From Gelidibacter pelagius (GTDB lineage Bacteria > Bacteroidota > Bacteroidia > Flavobacteriales > Flavobacteriaceae): a stretch of 64,000 nucleotides of DNA. The stretch is taken from positions 1 through 64,000 of the forward strand of contig NZ_JAGEVG010000016.1 in assembly GCF_017581925.1 (NCBI RefSeq). Direction: 5' to 3'. This document shows, in pieces, positions 44,373 to 54,589 of the stretch. Within the stretch, counting starts at the first letter, position 1. Each line of letters begins with the position of its first letter. The position numbers were made by a program, and so were the translations under genes. The notes below the pieces were generated by a model. That model worked only from the letters and a program-made list of their open reading frames with translations, was not told the DNA's origin and did not search any database.

Positions 44373-45572
44373 ATGCCAGGATTTGAATTATTTGGAAATG
44401 CGGAACGCAAAGAAGTCAATGATGTTTTGGAAAACGGTGTGTTGATGCGTTACGGATTTGACGGAATGCGCAACGGACATTGGAAAGCAAAGGAATTGGA
44501 ATCCGAATTGCAATCGGCCTTCAAATCAAAACATGTACAATTGGTATCCAGTGGAACCGCAGCAGTATCGGTTGCTTTGGCGGTAGCAGGAATTGGAGCA
44601 GGGGATGAGGTCATTATGCCATCGTTTACCTTCGTAGCCAGTTTTGAAGCTATTATGATGATGGGAGCCATCCCCGTTTTGGTGGATATTGATGATACTT
44701 TGACTTTGGATCCGAAGGCTGTTGAAAAAGCAATTTCGTCCAAAACCAAAGCTATCATGGTCGTGCACATGTGCGGCAGTATGGGCGATATGGATGCCTT
44801 ACAAAGTATTTGCGATGCGCATAATCTAGTCCTGATTGAAGATGCCTGTCAGGCTATCGGCGGTACTTATAAAGGAAAACCCTTGGGCAGTGTTGGTGAC
44901 TTGGGCTGTTTTTCATTCGATTTTGTTAAAACCATTACTTGTGGCGAAGGTGGTGCCGTCATCACCGACAATGAGCAATACTATATTAATGCCGACCATT
45001 ATTCGGATCATGGCCATGATCATATAGGGAATGATAGAGGTGCTGAAGATCATCCATTTATGGGCTATAACTTTAGAATTTCAGAGCTCCATGCTGCGGT
45101 TGGTTTGGCACAGGTAAGACGCTTGCCCGATTTCCTAACTATCCAACAAAAAAACTACACCATAATCAGAGATGCGCTTTCTGAAATTCCCGAAATCACT
45201 TTTAGAACGGTTCCAGATGGTGGCGAAGAAAACTATGGCTTTTTGAACTTTTTTCTTCCCGATTTGGAAATTGCACGTAAAGCTTCCAAGAACTTGAAAG
45301 AGGCCAGCGTAGACGGTTGTTTCCATTATTATGACAACAATTGGCATTATATCAGAAAATGGGACCATTTAAAGAACCTAAAAACCCTATACCCAATTTC
45401 AGAGCAAGTAAAAACAGGTCTCAAATATCTTCAAACAAAAACCTTTGAGCAATCTGATCATTTTATTGGACGGAATATTTCATGTCTGATCAAATTATCT
45501 TGGACAGAAAAAGCAGTGAAGACACGTGCAGAAGCCATGGTGAAAGCAATTACTTCAGCTATTGAAAAATAA
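44373..45572 (+). CDS. DegT/DnrJ/EryC1/StrS-type PLP aminotransferase
   Basis: 399 residues. Fold-type I PLP enzyme: LVSSGTAAVSVALAVAGIGAGDEVIMPSFTF region, VEDACQAIGG-like LIEDACQAIGGTYKG, and the lysine segment SFDFVKTITCGEGGAVITD. The family aminates keto sugars (or dehydrates) in cell-surface sugar synthesis. The neighbours are not a surface-glycan cluster, so its substrate is unknown. It stands alone with its own promoter. Confidence 0.93.
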   Translation: MPGFELFGNAERKEVNDVLENGVLMRYGFDGMRNGHWKAKELESELQSAFKSKHVQLVSSGTAAVSVALAVAGIGAGDEVIMPSFTFVASFEAIMMMGAIPVLVDIDDTLTLDPKAVEKAISSKTKAIMVVHMCGSMGDMDALQSICDAHNLVLIEDACQAIGGTYKGKPLGSVGDLGCFSFDFVKTITCGEGGAVITDNEQYYINADHYSDHGHDHIGNDRGAEDHPFMGYNFRISELHAAVGLAQVRRLPDFLTIQQKNYTIIRDALSEIPEITFRTVPDGGEENYGFLNFFLPDLEIARKASKNLKEASVDGCFHYYDNNWHYIRKWDHLKNLKTLYPISEQVKTGLKYLQTKTFEQSDHFIGRNISCLIKLSWTEKAVKTRAEAMVKAITSAIEK

Positions 45573-46310
45573 TGACAAACATTTTAGGGTTAAGAAAATA
45601 TTTTTTAATAAGATAAAGCATCCCGATTAGTTGATAGTGCACCAATATAAACCGCAATGGAATGGAAGTCCATGGTTTTATATTGACAGATTGAAAGTCT
45701 GCTTTGTGTAACGGTTGAAGATGTGAAAATATATATTATTCTTTTTTTCGATTGCAATCGGGACATGTTTAAGTTTATCATAGAAACTTCTGTACAGCAA
45801 ATCCATTGATGTCTCCGACTTAAAACAGGGATTTACTTTGCAAAAGTAAGGACCGATAACGGAGAAGACACTAAAAAGATAGTAAAAGAATAGTCTTATT
45901 AGAGCTGTTGTTCTAAATCCTTTTTTTGAATGGTCATTTAAAATATAATTTTAGAATCTTAATTATCTGTCTTCAGTCCGAGATGTAGTTGATGGCATAC
46001 AGCTTAAATATTATTTGGGCATGTCTTTAAAAAAATGTAAATTGGTAAGAATAAACGACTTATTCATCTTCTAAGTTTACGAAGAGATTTGCACGTTTAT
46101 TTTTTGACCGCTGTCCCTCATTTAGCAATGACTTAAAAAAATCAAATTCCCTTAGGCATGACGATGCTGTATTTTTTATAATGAAAGTCGTAAAATAGTT
46201 TCTACTTATATTTTGGTATTATCATTGACAATTGATTCGATTTTAGATGCTCACATCTATTATTGATTCATTGTATAACTATATGTTAAACCATTCTAAA
46301 AACGATAATT
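45573..46310. other. intergenic with a half-lost terminator copy
   Basis: About 740 bases without an open gene. At 45899-45925, 27 bases are identical to the loop and right arm of the terminator at 47591-47626, but the left arm is absent. Near 46157-46175 a GACGATGCTGTATTTTTT stretch recalls the right side of the hairpin at 7994-8026, again without a clean left arm. These look like decayed terminators. Confidence 0.5.
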
Positions 46311-47525
46311 ATGAAACAATTTTTACTTTTTCCAACATTTATGTTGTGCTTGTTAATGTCCTTCTCTGGATATTCCCAATATAAAATTGATGAGCAACGG
46401 ATTTACACATGGGAGGATGGTTCTCCCGATTGGGATCATGAAGCGACTCTGGATTATACTTACGAGAATGAAGGCGACAAAGAAACAAGCTTACTCACCT
46501 TAGCCATGCCCGGTTCGACGAACATCACGAAATTGGACAAACAATATAATGCCAACAACGATATTATTTCTTCGGTAATGCAATTTTGGGATGACACCAA
46601 TCTTCAATGGCAAGATATTTCCAAAACGGATTATGAATATGATGGTGCCAATAATTTGATTGTTGAGACTTCTCAGAGCAATAACTTTGGTACAACGCCG
46701 TATTCAAATAGTCAAAGAATCCTATATACCTATTCCGATGGGAATGTGAGTTCTGAAATCAGCCAAAATTGGAATTCCGTAACCAGCGCATGGGTTAATA
46801 ACGAGAGAGATTTATACGAGTATTCAGGTTCTGATATGACCAAGCATACAGAGCAAAAATGGGAGGCTGGCCAATGGGTGAATGAGGAGCAAACAGAAAT
46901 GGCCTACGAATCTGCAGGAAAACTATCACAAATTATTATCAAGGAGTGGAACTCTGGGATTAATGACTGGGAATTTGACGAAAGGGTGACCTATAATTAT
47001 AATGGGAACCTAATGACAGAGGCCGTTGGAGATGATTATATTGGAGGGGCATGGGTTTTGGATCACAGAACACAACTGACCTATGAAAATGGATCGCCAA
47101 CGGTGATCATATATCAAGAAAGAAGAGGTAACGATTGGGAGAATCAAGATCGCCAATTATATACCTACGATGCCAATGGAAATAATACAATCCTTATTGC
47201 TGAGGAGTGGGATAATACGGGAATGGAATGGGAACTCGAAAGTAAAATTGAAACTGATTATTCCTTGGTACTTCCTTTTGTCTTGGATTTAGAATCTTTT
47301 GATACGGAAAGCTTTAAGGTGTTTCCCAATCCTGCTTCCGATGTGATCCATGTATCTTATTTCCAGCCCATAGAAAAAATGGAACTCTATGATGTTTTAG
47401 GGAAAAAAGTAACCTCTTCCTTAAGCATGAGTCAACTAAATGTTGAAAGCATAACAGCAGGAATGTATGTGCTGAAAGTGTATGATAAAAACTCAAGCAC
47501 AACGAGAAAAATAATGATCAAATAG
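46311..47525 (+). CDS. T9SS-secreted repeat protein of unknown function
   Basis: 404 residues. Signal peptide (LMSFSGYSQ). The middle consists of about eight degenerate repeats of the form W..QWVN.E...Y.Y...G....., e.g. NSVTSAWVNNERDLYEYSG and EAGQWVNEEQTEMAYES. Residues about 330-404 are a type A T9SS sorting domain (VFPNPASDVIHVSY ... GMYVLKVYDKNS). The repeats resemble YD/RHS-like strands but with a Trp-rich spacing. It should be secreted or anchored on the surface; function unknown. Confidence 0.85.
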   Translation: MKQFLLFPTFMLCLLMSFSGYSQYKIDEQRIYTWEDGSPDWDHEATLDYTYENEGDKETSLLTLAMPGSTNITKLDKQYNANNDIISSVMQFWDDTNLQWQDISKTDYEYDGANNLIVETSQSNNFGTTPYSNSQRILYTYSDGNVSSEISQNWNSVTSAWVNNERDLYEYSGSDMTKHTEQKWEAGQWVNEEQTEMAYESAGKLSQIIIKEWNSGINDWEFDERVTYNYNGNLMTEAVGDDYIGGAWVLDHRTQLTYENGSPTVIIYQERRGNDWENQDRQLYTYDANGNNTILIAEEWDNTGMEWELESKIETDYSLVLPFVLDLESFDTESFKVFPNPASDVIHVSYFQPIEKMELYDVLGKKVTSSLSMSQLNVESITAGMYVLKVYDKNSSTTRKIMIK

Positions 47526-47590
47526 TATCCAGAAATTACTTCAAAGAAGAAGTATAGGGTCAAATTATATATTTACCCACGAGTTCAAAA

Positions 47591-47626
47591 AAAAAGGATT
47601 TAGAGCTGTTGTTCTAAATCCTTTTT
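47591..47626. terminator. bidirectional intrinsic terminator
   Basis: A 14-bp perfect stem AAAAAGGATTTAGA / TCTAAATCCTTTTT with an 8-base loop, between the T9SS protein gene (+, ends 47525) and ribBA (-, ends 47703). T runs on both strands. Confidence 0.9.
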
Positions 47627-47702
47627 CTATTTGAAATTTATTGGTCGTTGCTATAAATAGATATTAAAGCCATTAAACGCTATGGTTTTTTAGTCTTAAT
47701 TC

Positions 47703-48851
47703 TTAATAACTCACATGATCCACGATTTCCAATCCATAGCCAATAATTCCAACACGTTTGGTGTGTTCACTATTGGACATCAGCAATAATTTATGGATGT
47801 TGAGGTCGTGCAGAATTTGCGCTCCAATTCCAAAATCCCTGTTATCCATGACAATAGTTGGTGCCTTGATGACATCAGTATGATTCTGTTCTTGTTTTAA
47901 GGTTTTAAGGCGGTTGAGCAGATCGGTAGATTGATGCTGCTGATTGATAAACAGGATGGCGCCCTTGCCGTCGTCGTTGATCAACTTGAACATATCATCC
48001 AGTTTTTTATCAGCGTTGTTGGTCAGCGTCCCCAAGATATCATTATTGACCAAAGTAGAGTTCACTCTGGTCAAAACTGGTTCATTGATTTCCCAAGCAC
48101 CTTTGGTCAGGGCAATATGTACTTGATTATTTGTAGTTTGCTGATAGGCTCTTAGTCTAAACTTCCCAAAACGGGTGACAATCTCAAAATCCTCTTTCTT
48201 TTCAATCAAAGAGTCGTGCTGCATTCTATAAGCTACCAAATCTTCGATGGATACAATCTTGACGTCAAATTTCTCGGCAACCTTCATAAGCTCAGGCAGT
48301 CTAGCCATGGTGCCATCATCATTCATGATTTCAACAATCACACCAGCTGGCTGTAATCCCGCTAAGCGTGCAAAATCTATGGCAGCTTCGGTATGCCCGG
48401 TACGTCTTAATACGCCACCTTGCTTAGCAACCAATGGAAAAATATGTCCTGGACGTCCCAATTCAAAAGGTTTGGTCTCCGGATTGATCAAAGCTTGTAC
48501 TGTTTTTGCTCGGTCACTGGCCGAAATTCCCGTGGTCACACCATTGCCACGCAAATCGACCGAAACTGTAAATGCAGTTTCCATAGGGTCTGTATTATTG
48601 TGGACCATAGGGTTTAACTCCAATTCCTTACAGCGTTTTTCTGTAAGTGGTGTGCAAATCAATCCACGACCGTGAGTGGCCATAAAATTGATCATTTCTG
48701 GAGTCACCATTTCTGCTGCAGCTACAAAATCGCCTTCATTTTCTCTGTCGGCATCGTCAACAACAATAATGACTTTTCCATTCTTAATATCCTCAATGGC
48801 CTCTTCAATGGTATTTAACGTTATAGTTGGCATATAGGTGCTTGTTGTCAT
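47703..48851 (-). CDS. ribB: DHBP synthase with degenerate GTP cyclohydrolase II domain (RibBA-like)
   Basis: 382 residues from ATG 48851 (a Met 6 codons later is also possible). Residues about 10-205 are a complete 3,4-dihydroxy-2-butanone-4-phosphate synthase: DDADRENEGDFV, THGRGLICTPL, ASDRAKTV, RRTGHTEAAIDFARLAG. The second half aligns with GTP cyclohydrolase II, but the zinc Cys triad and the HSECLTGD and GRGIGL segments are gone (VNSTLVNNDILGTLTNN, INQQHQS). Only DFGIGAQILHDL and GYGLEIVD remain. So it should make the riboflavin butanone precursor but not the pyrimidine one. Last gene of the tpx-to-ribBA run. Confidence 0.92.
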   Translation of the reverse strand: MTTSTYMPTITLNTIEEAIEDIKNGKVIIVVDDADRENEGDFVAAAEMVTPEMINFMATHGRGLICTPLTEKRCKELELNPMVHNNTDPMETAFTVSVDLRGNGVTTGISASDRAKTVQALINPETKPFELGRPGHIFPLVAKQGGVLRRTGHTEAAIDFARLAGLQPAGVIVEIMNDDGTMARLPELMKVAEKFDVKIVSIEDLVAYRMQHDSLIEKKEDFEIVTRFGKFRLRAYQQTTNNQVHIALTKGAWEINEPVLTRVNSTLVNNDILGTLTNNADKKLDDMFKLINDDGKGAILFINQQHQSTDLLNRLKTLKQEQNHTDVIKAPTIVMDNRDFGIGAQILHDLNIHKLLLMSNSEHTKRVGIIGYGLEIVDHVSY

Positions 48852-48881
48852 TTTTTTTGAAATTATATGCAAAGATATGGC

Positions 48882-50864
48882 TTATTTTACATTTAGGATA
48901 CAACTTTTGTCCAAGTCTTCCTTGATCTTGTTCTTGAGAAGAAAGTGGGAAGCACCATAAAAAGGAAAAGCAATTAACATTAATATTGGGTCTAAGCCTT
49001 TTGCCTTGAATCCAATGTTTTTGTAGAAAACAGTGGTTTTGACCCAAGTGACAATATAGTAAAGCAGATAGATGATAAAGGAAATAATACTTAAATCTAT
49101 TGCAGCCGAAGCGAATTCCGGGAATTTATTGTTTTTAAAAACTAAATGTAAAATGAGAAGAACCACCCCGATAATATAGAAAATAAAAGCAAATTTCGAA
49201 TAGTCAACGGCGTCCTTAGCGTCTTTATTTGAGGTAATATAGGCATCATTTATGAGGACCCCTTGTTTTTGAAGATCTTCAATAGTTTGCTCACGCTTTA
49301 ACAACTGATTCATAGCGAAAGGCTTGATGCTTTGATCAAAATTGAGATCGTCATGGTTCTTGATGATGTTGATCAGCTTTTCATTGTTATAATCATTTAA
49401 GAAGCTATACTGAACGAGTTCGCCATCAATCATGACCGAGTTTTTTGGACGGAGATTGAGGAATTTCTTGATGGGATTGAGATAACTATCAAAATCGAAT
49501 AGGCCTTTATCGTTGGTGGCACGCGTGGTTAGATAGATGCCCAATGGCAACATGATCAATGTGGAGAGCCAAGTAGCTAAAATCGGATTTAATGTACCAT
49601 CTTCTGAACTGTTTTTTGCAAAAATTCCTATAAAATGATAAGTAAGGAACAAAAGAATGGCAACGACCAATGGTAAACCAATCCCACCTTTTCTGATCAA
49701 GGCTCCTAATGGTGCACCTACAAAAAAGAGAATAAAACAAGCGAAGCCCAAAACGTATTTTTCGTGCAGTGCTATAAGATGCTTGTTCAGATTTTTGTCC
49801 GAAATCTCCAGAAACTGTTCCTTTGTAGAGATAATTTGGGTCGTACTGCTAATGGTGTTCAATGACAAATTCACAAGTTGCAATTTGCCTTTGGTCTCAA
49901 AAAGGTCGAGGACATTCCCTTTAAAAATACTATCCGTTTCTGGTGTAATATTATTATTTAAAGAGTTTATTGAGGTTCTACTATATAAGGTTTCGGCGAG
50001 ATTTTTGTATTCATCTGATTTGTTTCTGTAAAGACTGTCAATGGTGTAGTTGAGATCTCCAACATCAAGCATATTATATCTGTCCGTATAGCTTTTTTCG
50101 CCTAAATCCACATCATTTAAAGCTTCCAAATCGATATTCATGGTATAGGTGTCAAAATAACTTTTGGCATGTGGCTTCTTCTGAATTTCCTTTGGATTTT
50201 TACTGTATATTTCTTCGTAGTAGTTACCGTTGAATAACACCAGTTGAAGAATATTTGAAGTGGTACTGCTTATGAGCTCTCCAGATTCGGCTATAATGAC
50301 GAGGTGATTGCCAGGACGATTATTTTTACGCTGGTGCATAATCACATTGGAAAGATACTGACCGCGATCGCCACTTTTTTTCTCGACCTTGATATTAAAA
50401 TCGCCTATTTCATTAAACTGCCCTTCGGCAATGGCCATTTGCGGTTTGAGCTTAGCAATATTTTTTCTCAGATTATAGGCGTTGTATTCCGCCCAGGGAA
50501 TAACATTATTCGCAAACAAAAATGTAGTGACAGAAAGTAATACGATGAAAACACTCAAGCCTCTCATGGCGCGTTGCAATGAAATACCTGTAGATTTCAT
50601 AGCCGCAAACTCATAGTTTTCAGCAAAAGTTCCAAAAACCATAATGGAGACCAATAGAATGGTTAGTGGTAAGATTAGTGGAATAAGGGTAGGGGTGATG
50701 TAAAGTAAGAATTTGAAGATGGTATCAATATCGAGATCCTTCCCGGCCAACTCGGAAATATACAACCAAACGGCCTGTAAAACAAAAATGAGCATGAGTA
50801 TAACAAACACGCTCAAAAAAGTTTTTAAGTAGGTCTTAAGTATGTACCTATCCAGTATTTTCAT
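48882..50864 (-). CDS. LptF/LptG-family LPS export permease
   Basis: 660 residues. The N-terminus MKILDRYILKTYLKTFLSVFVI and LILPLTILLVSIMVFGTFAENYEFAAMKSTGIS are typical of YjgP/YjgQ permeases. There are six main membrane helices with a large periplasmic beta-jellyroll-like region between about 110 and 380, plus an extra C-terminal extension with two or three helices that is longer than the roughly 360-residue proteobacterial forms. It should extract LPS from the inner membrane with LptB. It lies 16 bases after lolA and 30 before ribBA. Confidence 0.92.
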   Translation of the reverse strand: MKILDRYILKTYLKTFLSVFVILMLIFVLQAVWLYISELAGKDLDIDTIFKFLLYITPTLIPLILPLTILLVSIMVFGTFAENYEFAAMKSTGISLQRAMRGLSVFIVLLSVTTFLFANNVIPWAEYNAYNLRKNIAKLKPQMAIAEGQFNEIGDFNIKVEKKSGDRGQYLSNVIMHQRKNNRPGNHLVIIAESGELISSTTSNILQLVLFNGNYYEEIYSKNPKEIQKKPHAKSYFDTYTMNIDLEALNDVDLGEKSYTDRYNMLDVGDLNYTIDSLYRNKSDEYKNLAETLYSRTSINSLNNNITPETDSIFKGNVLDLFETKGKLQLVNLSLNTISSTTQIISTKEQFLEISDKNLNKHLIALHEKYVLGFACFILFFVGAPLGALIRKGGIGLPLVVAILLFLTYHFIGIFAKNSSEDGTLNPILATWLSTLIMLPLGIYLTTRATNDKGLFDFDSYLNPIKKFLNLRPKNSVMIDGELVQYSFLNDYNNEKLINIIKNHDDLNFDQSIKPFAMNQLLKREQTIEDLQKQGVLINDAYITSNKDAKDAVDYSKFAFIFYIIGVVLLILHLVFKNNKFPEFASAAIDLSIISFIIYLLYYIVTWVKTTVFYKNIGFKAKGLDPILMLIAFPFYGASHFLLKNKIKEDLDKSCILNVK

Positions 50865-50880
50865 AAAATTGACGCCTTAT

Positions 50881-51522
50881 CTAATCGAGCTTATTGATGT
50901 AATAGCCTTTGTATTTATTAGCATCAAAAGTAAATAAGGTTTTTGAAATAGGCTCATTAGTTTTAAAACTATTTACAGTTAAGGTGGTTTGGGTGCCGTT
51001 TTTACCTATCTCTATAAGATTGTAAATATGTTTGGTCTGCGCGTCAATACCCAACAGGACTTGCTTGATTTCAGAATTGCTGTCAATTGGTGTCAGTTTT
51101 ACATACTGAATTTTTCGACCACTGACATTTTGAACGATATCCATGGCATAATTGTAGCCATTTTGGTAAAACGATAACATTTTGCTTGGGGTAATGGTGT
51201 TTTCGTCTTCTGTGTTGTTCTTTGAGATGGTCACTTCTTCATCTTCAGGACTAATAGTATAAAGTGTCTTGCCGTCGTAAATACGGGTAACCCCAAGGAT
51301 GTTTAAAAGGTATTTTTCACCCTCAATGATGACATCACCACGTGTTTCTTGATTAATGTTCTCACTGGTGTTTCTTAAGACATATTTGAAATCAATGCTG
51401 ATGTTATTATAACCTTTTACTTTAGCATTCACTTCGTTTAACAAGGTCTTTGCTTTCTCTGCATCTTGCGCATAAGTTGAGAATGATAATAAGACAATGG
51501 CTAATACAAATAATTTTTTCAT
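50881..51522 (-). CDS. lolA: LolA-like outer-membrane lipoprotein carrier
   Basis: 213 residues with signal peptide (VLLSFSTYAQ). The LolA pattern is present: a helix with AKTLLNEVNAKVKGYNNISIDF, then GDVIIEGEKYLLNILGVTRIYDGKTLYTISPEDEEVTI and a long antiparallel sheet ending YKGYYINKLD. It carries lipoproteins, or a related lipid cargo, across the periplasm. It sits between ftsK and lptF/G as in other flavobacteria. Confidence 0.9.
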   Translation of the reverse strand: MKKLFVLAIVLLSFSTYAQDAEKAKTLLNEVNAKVKGYNNISIDFKYVLRNTSENINQETRGDVIIEGEKYLLNILGVTRIYDGKTLYTISPEDEEVTISKNNTEDENTITPSKMLSFYQNGYNYAMDIVQNVSGRKIQYVKLTPIDSNSEIKQVLLGIDAQTKHIYNLIEIGKNGTQTTLTVNSFKTNEPISKTLFTFDANKYKGYYINKLD

Positions 51523-51689
51523 TATTAAGTTTTTTGTTAATTCTGTTTATAGAATTGCTGTTTTATCGGCTTCAAATTTAGTTAAAACTATGTACTTTAG
51601 AACATCTCATTTTAGTTTCTGAAAATTTCCAAAATGAATCCGTCCCTTAGATTGGTCAATTTGCACTCAACCTTGCTTTGGTACAACTA

Positions 51690-54083
51690 TTATGATATTT
51701 CATTTGCTAAAAGTTGATCTAAAGCCACAAGATCAGGCACAAGTACCTGTCTAGCCTTACTGCCTTCAAATTGGCCAACAATACCAGCAGCTTCCAATTG
51801 ATCAATCAATCGACCAGCTCTATTATAACCAAGCTTTAATTTTCTTTGCAATAGTGAGGCAGATCCTTGTTGTGCGGTGACGATGACTTCAGCAGCTTCT
51901 CTAAACAATTTATCTCTGTCGGATATGTCTACATCAAGACTTGTGCCACTTTCCTCACCAACATATTCGGGTAAAAGATAAGCATCTGGATAGGCTTTCT
52001 GTCCGCCAATAAATTCGGTTATCACTTCTACTTCAGGAGTATCTACAAAGGCACATTGGATCCTGGTCAATTCATTCCCTTGGGTATAGAGCATATCTCC
52101 ACGTCCAATTAATTGATCGGCTCCAGAACTGTCCAAAATTGTTCGGGAATCAATCTTGGAAGTCACCCTAAAAGCAATTCTTGCCGGGAAATTGGCCTTG
52201 ATGATCCCTGTAATAACGTTTACAGAAGGTCTTTGCGTCGCAATGATCAAATGGATGCCAATAGCACGGGCCAATTGCGCCAAACGTGCAATCGGTGTTT
52301 CCACTTCTTTGCCAGCAGTCATGATCAAATCTGCAAACTCATCCACCACCAAGACAATATAGGGTAAGAACTGATGCCCTTCGTTAGGATTTAGTTTACG
52401 AGCCTTAAACTTGTCGTTGTATTCTTTAATGTTACGACAAAGCGCATTTTTCAACATTTCATAACGGTTGTCCATCTCAATACACAAGGAATTTAAGGTA
52501 TTGATGACCTTGGTGTTGTCCGTAATGATCGCTTCCTCGCTATCCGGTAATTTGGCTAAGTAATGGCGTTCTATCTTATTGAATAAGGTCAGTTCCACTT
52601 TTTTGGGATCCACCAGAACAAACTTCACTTCTGCAGGATGTTTTTTGTAAAGCAACGATGTCAAAACAGCATTTAACCCGACCGATTTTCCTTGACCGGT
52701 CGCACCCGCCATTAATAGATGGGGCATTTTCGCCAAATCGACAACAAAGGTTTCATTGCTGATGGTTTTGCCAAAAGCAATTGGCAATTCCATTTCTGAT
52801 TTTTGGAATTTCTGAGAGGCAATTACCGAACGCATCGATACAATCGTTGAGTTCTTGTTGGGCACCTCAATACCAATCGTTCCCTTTCCAGGAATAGGCG
52901 CAATAATACGGATGCCCAAAGCTGCCAAAGAGAGGGCGATATCATCTTCTAAGTTTTTAATTTTAGAAATACGAACTCCAGCGTTAGGAACAATTTCATA
53001 CAAGGTTACTGTAGGACCGATGGTTGCCTTGATATTGCTGATGCCAATATTGTAATTGTTTAAGGTCTCAACAATTCGGTTTTTGTTTTCTTCAAGCTCA
53101 TCTTGATCAATGGTGATGCCTTCAGAATCATATTTTTTCAATAGGTCCAATGGCGGGAATTGGTATTTGCTCAACTCTAATGTCGGATCAAATTGGCCAA
53201 AATCGGCCACCAATTTATTTGAGAGATTATCACTTTCAGAAACCTCTTCAACAACATGTTCAACTTCCATGGCCAATTCTTCTTCCTCAATTATTGGAGG
53301 AACTTCAATGTTAAGACTTGGACTTTTAGCAGGTTCAGCTTTGGCTTTTTTAATTGGCGGAACGTCCTGCTTGGAAGGCTTCAAATTAAAAGCAGCCTTG
53401 ATATCTTCGGCTTCAGCAGTTAAGTCATTATCTAAAGTAGCGTAAGATTCTGAAGGTTCCACTGTGCTTTTAAAATCTTCTTTAATATCTTTTTTGGCCG
53501 ATTTGAAAAAGCTGACAATAGAGTCACCAGTTACCCTAAATCTGATGGCAGCATAAATGATCATTCCAAAAAAGAGCAGGAGGGCGGTACCAATAATTCC
53601 AATATAATCCTGAAAAAAGGAATTCATTTCAAATCCGATCGTACCACCAAGAGCATCATATTTATGGGTGAAAAATCCAAAGAAAACAGATAGCCATATG
53701 GCAATCAGTGTTCCCCATATCCAGTGGCTTCTGAGTTTGGCTTTGTTGATATTTAAGGTAACATAGATTCCAGACAGAAATATTAATCCAGCAAAAATAA
53801 AAGAGGAGACACCAAAACCTTTCATAATGAAAAAGTCGCTCACCCAAGCACCAAGTTTATTAAGCCAATTTTCAGCAACCACTTCTCTGGTACCTATTTC
53901 AGTAAGCGTACTCTGATCTGCTTTTCCAGTAAAAAAGAAGGAAAGAAAGGCAATAAATAATAAAACACCAAGAATCATCAACAAGCTTCCAAAAATGAGT
54001 TTTTGTTGACTTGATAGTTTGAGATTTGGTTTTTTTATTTTTTTTGTGGTACTGCTTTTAGCTTTGATTTTCTTCTTCGCCAT
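51690..54083 (-). CDS. ftsK: FtsK/SpoIIIE DNA translocase
   Basis: 797 residues. Four N-terminal membrane helices (about 25-185) and a short acidic linker (about 215-300, EEEELAMEVEHVVEEVS). The motor has Walker A GATGQGKSVGLN, Walker B IVLVVDEFADL and IATQRPSVNVITGIIKANFPARIAF, and a C-terminal winged-helix gamma domain (LLQRKLKLGYNRAGRLIDQLE) that reads orienting sequences. It moves and resolves chromosome termini at the division septum. Linker shorter than in E. coli, normal for the phylum. Confidence 0.97.
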   Translation of the reverse strand: MAKKKIKAKSSTTKKIKKPNLKLSSQQKLIFGSLLMILGVLLFIAFLSFFFTGKADQSTLTEIGTREVVAENWLNKLGAWVSDFFIMKGFGVSSFIFAGLIFLSGIYVTLNINKAKLRSHWIWGTLIAIWLSVFFGFFTHKYDALGGTIGFEMNSFFQDYIGIIGTALLLFFGMIIYAAIRFRVTGDSIVSFFKSAKKDIKEDFKSTVEPSESYATLDNDLTAEAEDIKAAFNLKPSKQDVPPIKKAKAEPAKSPSLNIEVPPIIEEEELAMEVEHVVEEVSESDNLSNKLVADFGQFDPTLELSKYQFPPLDLLKKYDSEGITIDQDELEENKNRIVETLNNYNIGISNIKATIGPTVTLYEIVPNAGVRISKIKNLEDDIALSLAALGIRIIAPIPGKGTIGIEVPNKNSTIVSMRSVIASQKFQKSEMELPIAFGKTISNETFVVDLAKMPHLLMAGATGQGKSVGLNAVLTSLLYKKHPAEVKFVLVDPKKVELTLFNKIERHYLAKLPDSEEAIITDNTKVINTLNSLCIEMDNRYEMLKNALCRNIKEYNDKFKARKLNPNEGHQFLPYIVLVVDEFADLIMTAGKEVETPIARLAQLARAIGIHLIIATQRPSVNVITGIIKANFPARIAFRVTSKIDSRTILDSSGADQLIGRGDMLYTQGNELTRIQCAFVDTPEVEVITEFIGGQKAYPDAYLLPEYVGEESGTSLDVDISDRDKLFREAAEVIVTAQQGSASLLQRKLKLGYNRAGRLIDQLEAAGIVGQFEGSKARQVLVPDLVALDQLLANEIS

Positions 54084-54210
54084 TGTTAACTTTCCGTGAC
54101 CACGGAAATCTGTTGATTTTTAATTGGATTACTAAAATACGTTAGAATTATTTGCTTTTATAAAGAAACAAAAATACAAATTACTAACGTTAAACCTATC
54201 GGAATTAGTA

Positions 54211-54582
54211 TTAAAAAAGCTTGGGATAATAAATGATTGCAGCCACAATGACGGCTGATATTGCTGCTATAAATACGGCACCTGCAGCAACATCTTTGAT
54301 TCGTCCAATACTAGAATGGCGTTCTGGGTGAATAAAGTCTGCTATGTACTCAATAGAGGTGTTGAGGCCTTCAATACTCATGACCAAGCCAATCATAGCT
54401 ACCTGAAATAGCCATTCAGTAGTGGAGATTTCAAAGTAGAACCCAGCAATAGTAACCACAATGGCGATTACAAACTGAATTTTGATACTAGCTTCCGTTC
54501 GAAGTAAAATCAGCGCACCTTTGAATGCCCACCCTACACTTTTTAAGCGATTGACCAGGAACGAATCTTTTTTTTTGGACAT
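54211..54582 (-). CDS. dgkA: diacylglycerol/undecaprenol kinase family protein
   Basis: 123 residues. Three membrane helices and the DgkA signature EGLNTSIEYIADF followed by IGRIKDVAAGAVFIAAISAVIV. The N-terminal RLKSVGWAFKGALILLRTEASIKIQ is the family start. It phosphorylates a membrane lipid alcohol. It starts 7 bases after tpx and precedes ftsK. Confidence 0.93.
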   Translation of the reverse strand: MSKKKDSFLVNRLKSVGWAFKGALILLRTEASIKIQFVIAIVVTIAGFYFEISTTEWLFQVAMIGLVMSIEGLNTSIEYIADFIHPERHSSIGRIKDVAAGAVFIAAISAVIVAAIIYYPKLF

Positions 54583-54589
54583 AAAAAAG

